A stretch of DNA of 5,901 bases from DASSKO01 sp035690425 (GCA_035690425.1 DASSKO010000162.1:1-5901), one strand, 5' to 3'; counted from the stretch's first letter, positions 1 to 5,356 are shown. The notes: generated by a model not told the origin, from the sequence alone. A program made the numbers and translations.

Positions 1-147
1 CCGGCGAGACCCCAGCTCGTACTCTGTCGCGTCGAACTTCACGCCGGAGCCGGCCGACGCGACCTCGAGCACCTTGCGTGCCTCGGCGGTGACCTCGGGA
101 CCGATCCCGTCGCCGGGGACGACTGCCAGTCGAACAGTGGATTCCAT
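1..147 (-). CDS. leuB: 3-isopropylmalate dehydrogenase, N-terminal part (cut by window edge)
   Basis: Reading the minus strand from the ATG at 147 gives 49 uninterrupted codons to the window edge, beginning MESTVRLAVVPGDGIGPEV. The VVPGDGIGPEVTAEA stretch is the N-terminal signature of isocitrate/isopropylmalate dehydrogenases. The following YELGSRR is where actinobacterial LeuB has its Y-D/E-L-G-x-R segment. LeuB oxidatively decarboxylates 3-isopropylmalate with NAD in the cytosol, the third step of leucine synthesis. Catalytic residues lie outside the window. There is no clear Shine-Dalgarno before the ATG, but a TAGGCT hexamer ends 7 nt upstream, which fits a leaderless mRNA. An isocitrate or tartrate dehydrogenase relative cannot be fully excluded from 49 residues, but nearness to serA favours LeuB. 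The gene is cut only by the window edge; nothing suggests a pseudogene. Confidence 0.9.
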   Translation of the reverse strand, partial: MESTVRLAVVPGDGIGPEVTAEARKVLEVASAGSGVKFDATEYELGSRR

Positions 148-154
148 ACCAGTC

Positions 155-160
155 AGCCTA
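155..160 (-). promoter_or_regulatory. Candidate -10 box of leuB (leaderless start)
   Basis: On the minus strand TAGGCT matches the actinobacterial SigA-type TANNNT -10 and ends 7 nt before the leuB ATG. Transcription would therefore start at or next to the A of the ATG. No convincing -35 is visible 17-18 nt further upstream. The box was identified by eye from pattern and spacing only. Confidence 0.5.
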
Positions 161-209
161 GATCCCGTCTCGAATACTGACTTGGTGATCTCACGATTCA
201 GACGGTGGC

Positions 210-332
210 TCAGTTGTCGTCGGGGCGCTCCCCGCCGTTGTCGCGCAGGTCCAGCGCTGCCTGGACGGCGCTGTGGGCGTCGGTGTCGCGGTCACGGCGG
301 GCGGGCCCCCATTCGGGGTACATGTCGTACAT
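210..332 (-). CDS. Small hypothetical protein, 40 aa
   Basis: The ATG at 332 opens a 40-codon ORF ending in TGA at 210-212; the product starts MYDMYPEWGPARRDRD and ends RDNGGERPDDN. A GAGGAG Shine-Dalgarno (339-344) sits 6 nt before this ATG. That decides the start against longer in-frame extensions, which lack such a site and read poorly. About 37 of 40 codons end in G or C, as in the real genes here and unlike random frames. The protein is very polar and acidic, with no signal peptide or membrane segment. It has an aromatic N-terminus (Y2, Y5, W8) and a predicted helix around HSAVQAALDLRDN. I recall similar short actinobacterial proteins ending in A-x-D-x-RDNGG but cannot verify this. The function is unknown. 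It lies 62 nt upstream of leuB on the same strand, but leuB seems to have its own promoter. Confidence 0.7.
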   Translation of the reverse strand: MYDMYPEWGPARRDRDTDAHSAVQAALDLRDNGGERPDDN

Positions 333-379
333 GGTGATCTCCTCACAGGTGCTGCGGTCGATAGTTGCTGGTGGTTCGA

Positions 380-394
380 GCCTCCGCCGGAGGC
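380..394. repeat. Short perfect hairpin GCCTCC-gcc-GGAGGC
   Basis: Six-base arms (380-385 and 389-394) are perfectly complementary around a 3-nt loop. It lies about 48 nt upstream of the 40-aa ORF and just past the stop of the broken secreted ORF (418), both on the minus strand. It could end transcription of the latter, though no U-run follows on the minus strand. It could also simply be chance in GC-rich DNA. Confidence 0.3.
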
Positions 395-417
395 GACAGC
401 GCCAACGCAGCCGTGGA

Positions 418-601
418 TCACACAGCAGACACGAGGTGAGTCGCGGGAAGACATCGCGCAGGTCGGATGAGGATCGTCTTGCCGGACTGCCAGCGGATGA
501 GTGGGCCAACGCTGTGGCTCCGCGACGAGGTGTCGGCCTTAGCGGACCCCGCCGCGGCAGCTAAGACCAATGCCAAGAATGATGGCAACGAAGCTCCGCA
601 T
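418..601 (-). pseudogene. Probable frameshifted remnant of a small secreted protein
   Basis: The minus-strand ATG at 601 starts MRSFVAIILGIGL, a textbook signal-peptide n- and h-region, but this frame stops at 539-541 after 20 codons. Shifting frame by one base near 561-565 gives LAAAAGSAKA followed by DTSS, an ideal signal-peptidase I site (AKA|D). The second frame continues through GPLIRWQSGKTI to a TGA at 418-420. The two halves of one signal peptide therefore sit in adjacent frames of overlapping DNA, best explained by a one-base indel in a former exported protein. A TAGGCT hexamer lies 9 nt before the ATG. Codon bias downstream of the signal peptide is mediocre and the C-terminus (RPARCLPATHLVSAV) reads like noise, so a second lesion is likely. 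An alternative is a live short ORF from TTG at 588, which has GGAG 5 nt upstream. I do not recognise the family. Confidence 0.35.
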
Positions 602-610
602 GATGGGGAC

Positions 611-616
611 AGCCTA
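611..616 (-). promoter_or_regulatory. Candidate -10 box ahead of the broken secreted ORF
   Basis: TAGGCT on the minus strand ends 9 nt before the ATG at 601. It is the same hexamer that precedes leuB. A -35-like CTGCCA (635-640) stands 18 nt upstream, matching TTGACA at 4 of 6 positions. This fits a leaderless or nearly leaderless transcript from what looks like a decayed gene. Confidence 0.35.
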
Positions 617-709
617 GACGGCACCTCCGGGCCGTGGCAGCGACTCCGACCATCGTCTCGATTATTGAGATAACCGGTCAGTATGCGGACATGTGGGAGA
701 CTCGATGCC

Positions 710-1276
710 GTGAGTGCTCCCCCCGATCTGCCCCCCGCCGTCCAGCGCGCTCTCGACCTGTCCCGCCGAGAGGGGTTCGTCAGCTCCACCCGCCACGAGA
801 CGGGTCGCCTGCTGGCGGCCCTGGCCGCGACCCGCGCCGGGACGCTCGCCGAGAGCGGGACCGGGTGCGGGGTGGGATCCGCATGGCTGCGCAGCGGGGT
901 GCGGCAGGGCGCTCGTATCGTGACCGCCGAGCTCGACCACAAGCTGGCGAAGGCGGTCGGCGCGCTCTTCGCCGACGACGACCAGGTCGAGGTTCTGCCC
1001 GCGGACTGGACCACGCTGCACGAGCACGGCCCGTTCTCCTTGCTGTTCCTCGACGTACGCGAGCTCAAGCAGGGCGGCCCGGACGCGATCTACGAGCTGC
1101 TCGAGCCGGGCGGCATCGTGGTGCTCGACGACTTCACGCCGTGCTCGGGCTGGCCGCCGATCTACGCGGGCCGCGTCGACACCGTCCGGCAGCAGTGGCT
1201 GACCGACCCGCGCTTCGTCAGCGCCGAGGTGATGGTCGCCGAGGACGCCTCCGTGGTCGTAGGGACCCGCCGCTGA
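710..1276 (+). CDS. Class I SAM-dependent methyltransferase (O-methyltransferase-like)
   Basis: The 188-aa cytosolic product has a Rossmann-type methyltransferase core. A SAM-binding motif I, AESGTGCGVG, lies at residues 47-56, and an acidic residue ends strand 2 (E74 in VTAELD). LLFLD with D115 is at strand 4, and GGIVVLDD (134-141) has the paired aspartates typical of O-methyltransferase family 3 and the related Methyltransf_24 group. The C-terminus, AEDASVVVGTRR, is the usual last beta-strand. I chose GTG at 710 because the family starts shortly before the P-P-A-V-x-R-A-L-x-L helix and GGGAGA (695-700) lies upstream. An ATG at 683 would add nine atypical residues (MRTCGRLDA). Nothing nearby reveals the methyl acceptor. 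It is transcribed alone and converges on the YczE-like gene 46 nt away. Family assignment is firm; substrate is unknown. Confidence 0.85.
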   Translation: MSAPPDLPPAVQRALDLSRREGFVSSTRHETGRLLAALAATRAGTLAESGTGCGVGSAWLRSGVRQGARIVTAELDHKLAKAVGALFADDDQVEVLPADWTTLHEHGPFSLLFLDVRELKQGGPDAIYELLEPGGIVVLDDFTPCSGWPPIYAGRVDTVRQQWLTDPRFVSAEVMVAEDASVVVGTRR

Positions 1277-1283
1277 GGCATCG

Positions 1284-1337
1284 GTGCGATCTCGGCATGA
1301 GACCTTCCCGTCCCCGTCCCCCTCACCGAGATCGCAC
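1284..1337. terminator. Long inverted repeat across convergent gene ends, possible bidirectional terminator
   Basis: GTGCGATCTCGG at 1284-1295 is exactly complementary to 1326-1337, giving a 12-bp perfect stem with a 30-nt spacer. The left arm begins 7 nt after the methyltransferase stop. The right arm encodes the last four codons (VRSR) of the YczE-like gene, whose stop codon is 1323-1325. This placement suits a hairpin ending both convergent transcripts. However, no U-tract follows on either strand and the loop is long, so it is not a classical intrinsic terminator. Confidence 0.45.
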
Positions 1338-2039
1338 ATCTGCCCCGGGCGGTCCGGCCGACAACCGCTGGTCCAGGGCCGCCACGCTTCCTGCGGGCGC
1401 GGTCAGGCGCACGGTCATCCACGGCAGGAACAGCTGCAGGATCGGGCCGATGAGCAGCGCGTAGAGCACGGTGCCCAGGCCGACCACTCCGCCGAGCAGC
1501 CAGCCGACCGCCAGCACCGCCACCTCGATCGACGTACGCACCAGTCGCACGCTCAGCCCGGTGCGCCGGACCAGGCCCGTCATCAGGCCGTCCCGCGGAC
1601 CGGGCCCCAGCTGACTGCCGATGTACATCGCACCGGCGAGTCCGTTCAGCGCGATACCGCCGAGCATCAACGCGGCGCGGGCCCACAGCGCCTCGGGCGC
1701 GCAGAGCACAGCGAGCGCCACGTCGGTCACGATGCCGATCACGACCGCGTTGGCGATCGTGCCGAGCCCCGGCCACTGCCGCAGCGGGACCCACAGCAGC
1801 AGCACGAAGAGCCCGACGGCGATCACCACCGTGCCGAAGCTCACCGGCACCTGCGCCGCGATCCCGTAGTGGAAGACGTCCCACGGGTCGAGGCCGAGCT
1901 GCGCGCGAATCATCATCGCCATCGAGGCGCCGTACAGCGTCAGGCCCACCAACAGCTGGGCGAGCCGCCGGGGCATCCGGCCGGCGCGTAGCTGCTCGCG
2001 CGGAGTCAGCGGCAGCAGCGGGGCGCGCGACGTCTTCAT
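1323..2039 (-). CDS. YczE/YyaS-family integral membrane protein
   Basis: The 238-aa protein has about five or six hydrophobic segments (roughly 27-46, 66-86, 94-114, 120-141, 172-190, 193-210). It contains the internal duplication typical of the YczE/YitT-like family: AQLGLDPWD (47-54) is echoed by SQLGPGPRD (142-150), each after a first helix. It sits in the cytoplasmic membrane; no transported substrate has been firmly assigned to the family, so I give none. The ATG at 2039 is preferred because AGGA lies 7 nt upstream. An upstream ATG at 2075 would add MGTRPIAVRIEA and run through the operator. The gene is divergent from a MocR-type regulator, the arrangement known for the MocR subgroup associated with YczE genes, so control by that neighbour is likely. 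Its last codons form one arm of the inverted repeat shared with the methyltransferase end. Confidence 0.85.
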   Translation of the reverse strand: MKTSRAPLLPLTPREQLRAGRMPRRLAQLLVGLTLYGASMAMMIRAQLGLDPWDVFHYGIAAQVPVSFGTVVIAVGLFVLLLWVPLRQWPGLGTIANAVVIGIVTDVALAVLCAPEALWARAALMLGGIALNGLAGAMYIGSQLGPGPRDGLMTGLVRRTGLSVRLVRTSIEVAVLAVGWLLGGVVGLGTVLYALLIGPILQLFLPWMTVRLTAPAGSVAALDQRLSAGPPGADVRSR

Positions 2040-2055
2040 GGCCTCTATCCTGACC

Positions 2056-2083
2056 GCTATTGGCCTGGTGCCCAATAGCCAAT
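2056..2083. promoter_or_regulatory. Candidate operator of the MocR regulator (ATTGG/CCAAT array)
   Basis: The 62-bp divergent region holds a perfect 8-bp inverted repeat, GCTATTGG (2056-2063) and CCAATAGC (2072-2079), with an 8-nt spacer. A third half-site, CCAAT at 2079-2083, is a direct repeat of 2072-2076 at a 7-bp step. MocR regulators typically bind paired inverted and direct half-sites overlapping a divergent promoter. CATAAT on the minus strand (2083-2088) could be a -10 for the membrane-protein gene, and TTGGCC with TTATGG (17 nt apart) a weak promoter for the regulator. If so, the array overlaps both promoters. Confidence 0.6.
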
Positions 2084-2101
2084 TATGGCAAGGTGGACTG
2101 C

Positions 2102-3535
2102 ATGGTGTTGCGCAACGTGTCCGCGTCGAGGCTCGTCGCCCTACTCGGCTCCAGCGTGCAGTCGTTCCCCGCCTATCGCGGACTCGCCGACGGGTTACGG
2201 CTGCTGATCGCCGACGGCCGGGTGCCGCACGGCACGCGGCTGCCGAGTGAGCGCGACCTCACCACCGCCCTGGGCGTCAGCCGCACCACCGTCTCACGCG
2301 CGTACGCCGAACTGCGCGACCGCGGCTATCTGAGCTCCCGCCGCGGTTCGGGGAGCGTGGTGGTGCTGCCCGGCTCCGGTGCGGCCGCACCCGGTCTGCT
2401 CACCCCCGGCGACCGCGACGACGGTGTCATCGACCTGACCTGCGCGGCTCCGGTCGCGCCGCCCGGCACCGCGACCGCGTTCGAGCAGGCGCTGGAAGAC
2501 CTGCCGACCTATCTGGCCGGCTCCGGCTACCACCCGACCGGGCTTGCGCCGCTGCGGGAGATGATCGCGCAGGGCTACACCGACCGCGGGCTTCCGACGT
2601 ACGCGGACCAGATCGTGGTGACCACCGGCGCCCTCGCGGCGATGGCCGTCGTGGCGCGGGCGCTGGTCGGCGTCGGCGACCGGGTGCTGATGGAGAGTCC
2701 GACCTACCCCAACGCGATCGCCACCTTCCGGCGTTCCGGTGCCCGCACCGTCGGCGTCGGGATCGAGCGGGACGGCTGGGACACCGACGCGCTGCACGCC
2801 GCTCTCCGGCAGACCGCACCGCGAGCTGCCGTGCTGATCCCCGACTTTCAGAACCCCACCGGCGCGCTGATGGGCACCGAGCAGCGCGCCGAGGTCGGGC
2901 ACGCCCTGGCCCGCACCCGCACCACCGGCATCGTGGACGAAACGCTCGTCGACCTCCGGCTCGACGACGTGGCAATGCCGGCCCCGTTGGCGAGCTTCGA
3001 CCGACGCGCGATCACGATCGGCAGTGCCAGCAAGTCGTTCTGGGGCGGGCTGCGCATCGGCTGGTTGCGTGCGCCGTCCGACCAGATTGGCGCGCTCACC
3101 GAGTCGCGGGTGAGCTTCGACCTCGGGGCTCCGGTGCTCGAGCAGCTCGTGCTGACGCGGCTGCTCGAGCATCGCGGTCAGGTGCTCGACCATCGCCGCC
3201 GCGAGGCGCGCCAAGCCCGCGCCGCCCTCGCCGAGGCCGTCCGTGCGCAGCTGCCGGGCTGGCACTTCGACGTCCCCCCGGGCGGGCTGGCGTTGTGGTG
3301 CGAGCTGCCCGAGGACCTATCGTCGGCGCTGGTCGCTGCGGCCGAGCGTGAGCAGATGCTGCTCGCCCCGGGCCCCCGGTTCGCGGTGGAAGGCGGGCTG
3401 GAGCGCTACCTGCGGCTGCCCTACACGCTGGCGCCAGAGGTGCTTGCCGAGGCGGTCGGCCGCATCGCCACGGCCTGGGAGCAGGCGCAGCGGCAGCGCA
3501 GCGCGACCGCGCGGCGCCCTCCGCTCGTCGCCTGA
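2102..3535 (+). CDS. MocR-type transcriptional regulator (GntR wHTH plus aminotransferase-like domain), YczE-linked
   Basis: From ATG 2102 the product is 477 aa. AGGTGG (2091-2096) ends 5 nt before this ATG; GTG at 2105 is equally well spaced, while ATG 2060 lies inside the operator. Residues about 22-88 are a GntR winged helix with the family signature LPSERDLTTALGVSRTTVSRAY followed by the GYLSSRRGSGSVV wing. Residues about 108-465 resemble a fold-type I PLP aminotransferase: YHPTGLAPLR near 143-152, DFQNPTG with N251, D279, the PLP lysine K311 in SASKSFWGGLRIGW, and substrate-type arginine R438 in RYLRLPY. The residue usually tyrosine three after the aspartate (D-x-x-Y) is L282. Such proteins sense PLP or a PLP adduct and act as DNA-bound dimers. 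The divergent YczE-like gene is the obvious target, with autoregulation likely. The effector cannot be read from sequence. Confidence 0.9.
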   Translation: MVLRNVSASRLVALLGSSVQSFPAYRGLADGLRLLIADGRVPHGTRLPSERDLTTALGVSRTTVSRAYAELRDRGYLSSRRGSGSVVVLPGSGAAAPGLLTPGDRDDGVIDLTCAAPVAPPGTATAFEQALEDLPTYLAGSGYHPTGLAPLREMIAQGYTDRGLPTYADQIVVTTGALAAMAVVARALVGVGDRVLMESPTYPNAIATFRRSGARTVGVGIERDGWDTDALHAALRQTAPRAAVLIPDFQNPTGALMGTEQRAEVGHALARTRTTGIVDETLVDLRLDDVAMPAPLASFDRRAITIGSASKSFWGGLRIGWLRAPSDQIGALTESRVSFDLGAPVLEQLVLTRLLEHRGQVLDHRRREARQARAALAEAVRAQLPGWHFDVPPGGLALWCELPEDLSSALVAAAEREQMLLAPGPRFAVEGGLERYLRLPYTLAPEVLAEAVGRIATAWEQAQRQRSATARRPPLVA

Positions 3536-3561
3536 GGGCACCGCTCCGGTCAGCTGCCGTC

Positions 3562-5151
3562 CTAGTCGGTCAGGTCGACCGTGCGTACGGCCTCGGCGTC
3601 GATGGCACTGGTGATCTCCTCGAGCACGGGTGCGGGGATCGCCGAGTCGACGGTCATAGCGACCAGCGCGTGCCCGCCCTTGCGGTCGCGGCTGACCTGC
3701 ATGCCGGCGATGTTGACGCCGGACTCGCCGAGGATGCCGCCGACGGTGCCGACCATGCCCGGCCGGTCGGCATAGCGGAAGAACGCCACGTGGTCGGTCG
3801 GCTCGATCTCGATGTCGAAGCCGTCGACCTCGACCAGCCGCTCGTGCTGGGCGATCCCGACCAGCGTGCCCGACACGGAGACCTGCGACCCGTCTGACAG
3901 CGTGCCGCGCAGCGTGACCAGGTTGCGATGGTCGGGACTCTCCGGGTCGGTGACCAGACGCACCTCCAGCCCGCGCTCGGCGGCGAGCAACGGTGCGTTG
4001 ACGTAGGAGACCTGCTCCTCGACGACGTCGGCGAACACGCCCTTCAACGCAGCCAGCTCCAGCACCTTGACGTCGTACTGGGTGATCTCGCCACGCACCT
4101 CGACGTCGAGCTGCTGCGCGACACCGCCGGCGAGTGCGGTGAAGATGCGTCCCAGCTTCTCGGTCAGCGGCAGTCCCGGGCGGACGTCCTCGGCGATCAC
4201 TCCGCCCTGCACGTTGACGGCGTCGGGCACCAGCTCGCCGGCGAGGGCGAGCCGGACCGACTTGGCCACCGCGATGCCGGCCTTCTCCTGCGCCTCCTCC
4301 GTGGATGCACCGAGATGCGGCGTCGCGACGACGGTCTCGAAGTCGAACAGCGGCGAGTCGGTGCACGGCTCGGCGGCGAAGACGTCGACGCCGGCTCCCG
4401 CGACGCGCCCCTCCTTGAGCGCGGCGTGCAGGGCGACCTCGTCGACGATTCCCCCGCGCGCGGCGTTGACCACGATCACGCTGGGCTTGACCTTGTGCAG
4501 CTCGTCCTCGCCGATCAGGCCGAGTGTCTCCGGCGTCTTGGGCAGGTGCACCGAGATGAAGTCGGCCTGCTCGAGGAGCTCGTCGAGCGACACCAGTCGC
4601 ACACCGGTCTGCGCGGCACGGCCCGGCTGCACGTAGGGGTCATAGGCGACGACGTGCATCCCGAACGCGGACAGCCGCTGGGCGACGAGCACACCGATCC
4701 GCCCCAGACCGACGATGCCGACCGTCTTGTCGTAGAGCTCGACGCCGGTGTACTTGCTGCGCTTCCACTCCCCCTGCTTGAGGGCGTCGTTGGCGGGGGC
4801 GATGTTGCGCGCGGCCGCGAGCAGCAGGCCGACGGCGAGCTCCGCGGCGCTGACGATGTTGGACGTGGGCGCGTTGACCACCATCACACCGGCCTGCGTC
4901 GCGGCCCTCACATCGACGTTGTCCAGACCGACGCCAGCACGCGCGATCACCTTCAGCCGCCCGGCGGCTGCGAGGACCTCGGCGTCGACCTTGGTGGCAC
5001 TGCGGACCAGGATCGCGTCGACGTCAGGTACGGCGGCCAGCAGCTCGGCGCGGGCGGCGCCGTTGCAGTGCCGGATATCGAAGTCGGGGCCGAGCGCCTC
5101 CACGGTGGCGGGGCTGAGCTCTTCGGCAATGAGTACGACGGGCTTGCTCAC
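3562..5151 (-). CDS. serA: D-3-phosphoglycerate dehydrogenase, long (ASB plus ACT) form
   Basis: The 529-aa cytosolic enzyme oxidises 3-phosphoglycerate to 3-phosphohydroxypyruvate with NAD, the first step of serine synthesis. Visible parts are a substrate domain with AGVGLDNVD (72-80), the NAD Rossmann motif GLGRIG (148-153), and the triad R232 (NAARGG), E261 (AAEP) and H279 (TPHLGAS). An intervening ASB domain follows at about 315-450, then a C-terminal ACT domain at about 454-527 (FFRYADRPGMVGTVGGILG), which in this family mediates serine feedback inhibition. Length and domain order match the long SerA of mycobacteria, so the gene looks intact. The start is GTG at 5151; AAGGA (5160-5164) stands 8 nt upstream. 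It converges on the MocR gene with 26 nt between stops. Upstream lie a short leader ORF and a TATGCT -10. Confidence 0.97.
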   Translation of the reverse strand: MSKPVVLIAEELSPATVEALGPDFDIRHCNGAARAELLAAVPDVDAILVRSATKVDAEVLAAAGRLKVIARAGVGLDNVDVRAATQAGVMVVNAPTSNIVSAAELAVGLLLAAARNIAPANDALKQGEWKRSKYTGVELYDKTVGIVGLGRIGVLVAQRLSAFGMHVVAYDPYVQPGRAAQTGVRLVSLDELLEQADFISVHLPKTPETLGLIGEDELHKVKPSVIVVNAARGGIVDEVALHAALKEGRVAGAGVDVFAAEPCTDSPLFDFETVVATPHLGASTEEAQEKAGIAVAKSVRLALAGELVPDAVNVQGGVIAEDVRPGLPLTEKLGRIFTALAGGVAQQLDVEVRGEITQYDVKVLELAALKGVFADVVEEQVSYVNAPLLAAERGLEVRLVTDPESPDHRNLVTLRGTLSDGSQVSVSGTLVGIAQHERLVEVDGFDIEIEPTDHVAFFRYADRPGMVGTVGGILGESGVNIAGMQVSRDRKGGHALVAMTVDSAIPAPVLEEITSAIDAEAVRTVDLTD

Positions 5152-5163
5152 GAGGCATGTCCT

Positions 5164-5196
5164 TCAGCAGTCGCGGATGGTCTCCATCTGATGCAC
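5164..5196 (-). CDS. Possible 10-codon leader ORF in the serA 5' region
   Basis: On the minus strand GTG at 5196 (or ATG at 5187) opens a tiny ORF reading MHQMETIRDC, with TGA at 5164-5166. Its stop overlaps the serA Shine-Dalgarno (TGAAGGA), with 12 nt left to the serA GTG. Downstream of a predicted start site near 5211 this ORF would be in the serA leader, where translation could couple to or compete with serA initiation. A GATGG/CCATC hairpin (5176-5188) overlaps it. It lacks a clear Shine-Dalgarno, and an ORF this short may be chance. Confidence 0.25.
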   Translation of the reverse strand: MHQMETIRDC

Positions 5197-5217
5197 GACG
5201 CTGTGCCCGTACTTTCC

Positions 5218-5223
5218 AGCATA
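5218..5223 (-). promoter_or_regulatory. Candidate -10 box of serA
   Basis: TATGCT on the minus strand matches TANNNT and would give a start site near 5211 and a leader of about 60 nt. No good -35 is visible about 17 nt upstream. The nearest palindromic repeat begins about 50 bp further upstream. Confidence 0.4.
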
Positions 5224-5275
5224 GCCGACAGGGCGTGACGCGGCGCGCGACACCCGTGCCCAGGAGGTCAGCGGT

Positions 5276-5307
5276 GTACGTCTTTCACGGAACCGTGAAG
5301 GACGTAC
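5276..5307. repeat. Palindromic repeat copy 1
   Basis: The left arm GTACGTCTTTCACGG (5276-5290), a central AA, and a right arm (5293-5307) form a 15-bp dyad. There is a single exception: G5300 faces T5283, a G-U wobble in plus-strand RNA but an A-C mismatch in minus-strand RNA. It is identical to copy 3 except at that base. It lies between serA and the Nudix gene, about 50 bp upstream of the serA -10. No T-run follows on either strand. Confidence 0.85.
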
Positions 5308-5328
5308 GCACTCCGGCCGTTTTCGGGA

Positions 5329-5356
5329 TCGTCTTTCACGGAACCGTGAAAGACGA
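5329..5356. repeat. Palindromic repeat copy 2
   Basis: TCGTCTTTCACGG (5329-5341), central AA, and its exact reverse complement (5344-5356) form a perfect 13-bp dyad. The core matches copies 1 and 3, but the outermost pair is T-A where they have A-T, and homology ends there. It begins 21 nt after the Nudix stop codon, so one role could be ending that transcript as a hairpin without a U-tract. The centre-to-centre distance to copy 1 is 51 bp. Confidence 0.85.

Larger units (their letters stand above)
333..709. other. Gene-poor stretch between the 40-aa ORF and the methyltransferase
   Basis: No intact gene with good codon bias is visible on either strand. The part at roughly 555-680 is visibly less GC-rich than the flanking genes. 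Contents seen: a GCCTCC/GGAGGC hairpin (380-394), the frameshifted signal-peptide ORF remnant on the minus strand (418-601) with its TAGGCT box (611-616), a CTTAGC/GCTAAG dyad with a 16-nt spacer (538-543/560-565), and a TGCCA/TGGCA hairpin (571-575/583-587). An AT-rich patch at 658-673 includes GATTAT (660-665), a possible -10 for the methyltransferase, but no good -35 precedes it. A GGTTCGAGCC string near 373-382 resembles a tRNA T-loop, but no cloverleaf surrounds it. Confidence 0.6.

Noticed and set aside
361..394. tRNA-like GGTTCGAGCC string
   Set aside because: The arms flanking the T-loop-like sequence do not pair correctly, and no anticodon or acceptor stem can be drawn around it.
467..673. 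Plus-strand 68-codon frame upstream of the methyltransferase
   Set aside because: It has many A/T-ending codons, no Shine-Dalgarno and no motif. It runs antisense to the better explained signal-peptide remnant.
1162..2082. Minus-strand 306-codon frame overlapping the YczE-like gene
   Set aside because: Its translation is rich in Arg and Ala with no domain, while the neighbouring frame encodes clear membrane segments. It is a frame shadow.
2294..3265. Minus-strand 323-codon frame inside the MocR gene
   Set aside because: It is antisense to a well-defined wHTH plus aminotransferase protein and has no recognisable motif.
3536..3561. Possible terminator in the 26-nt gap between the MocR and serA stops
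   Set aside because: Only a 4-bp ACCG/CGGT stem and no T-run are visible, which is too weak to call.
3928..5238. Plus-strand 436-codon open frame antisense to serA
   Set aside because: It lies opposite a complete SerA with all catalytic motifs. The translation is repetitive low-complexity sequence rich in D, G, R and L, typical of an antisense shadow in high-GC DNA.
5276..5356. CRISPR-like array formed by palindrome copies 1 and 2
   Set aside because: There are only two adjacent units with a 21-nt gap, a third copy lies over 500 bp away across a gene, and no cas genes are present.
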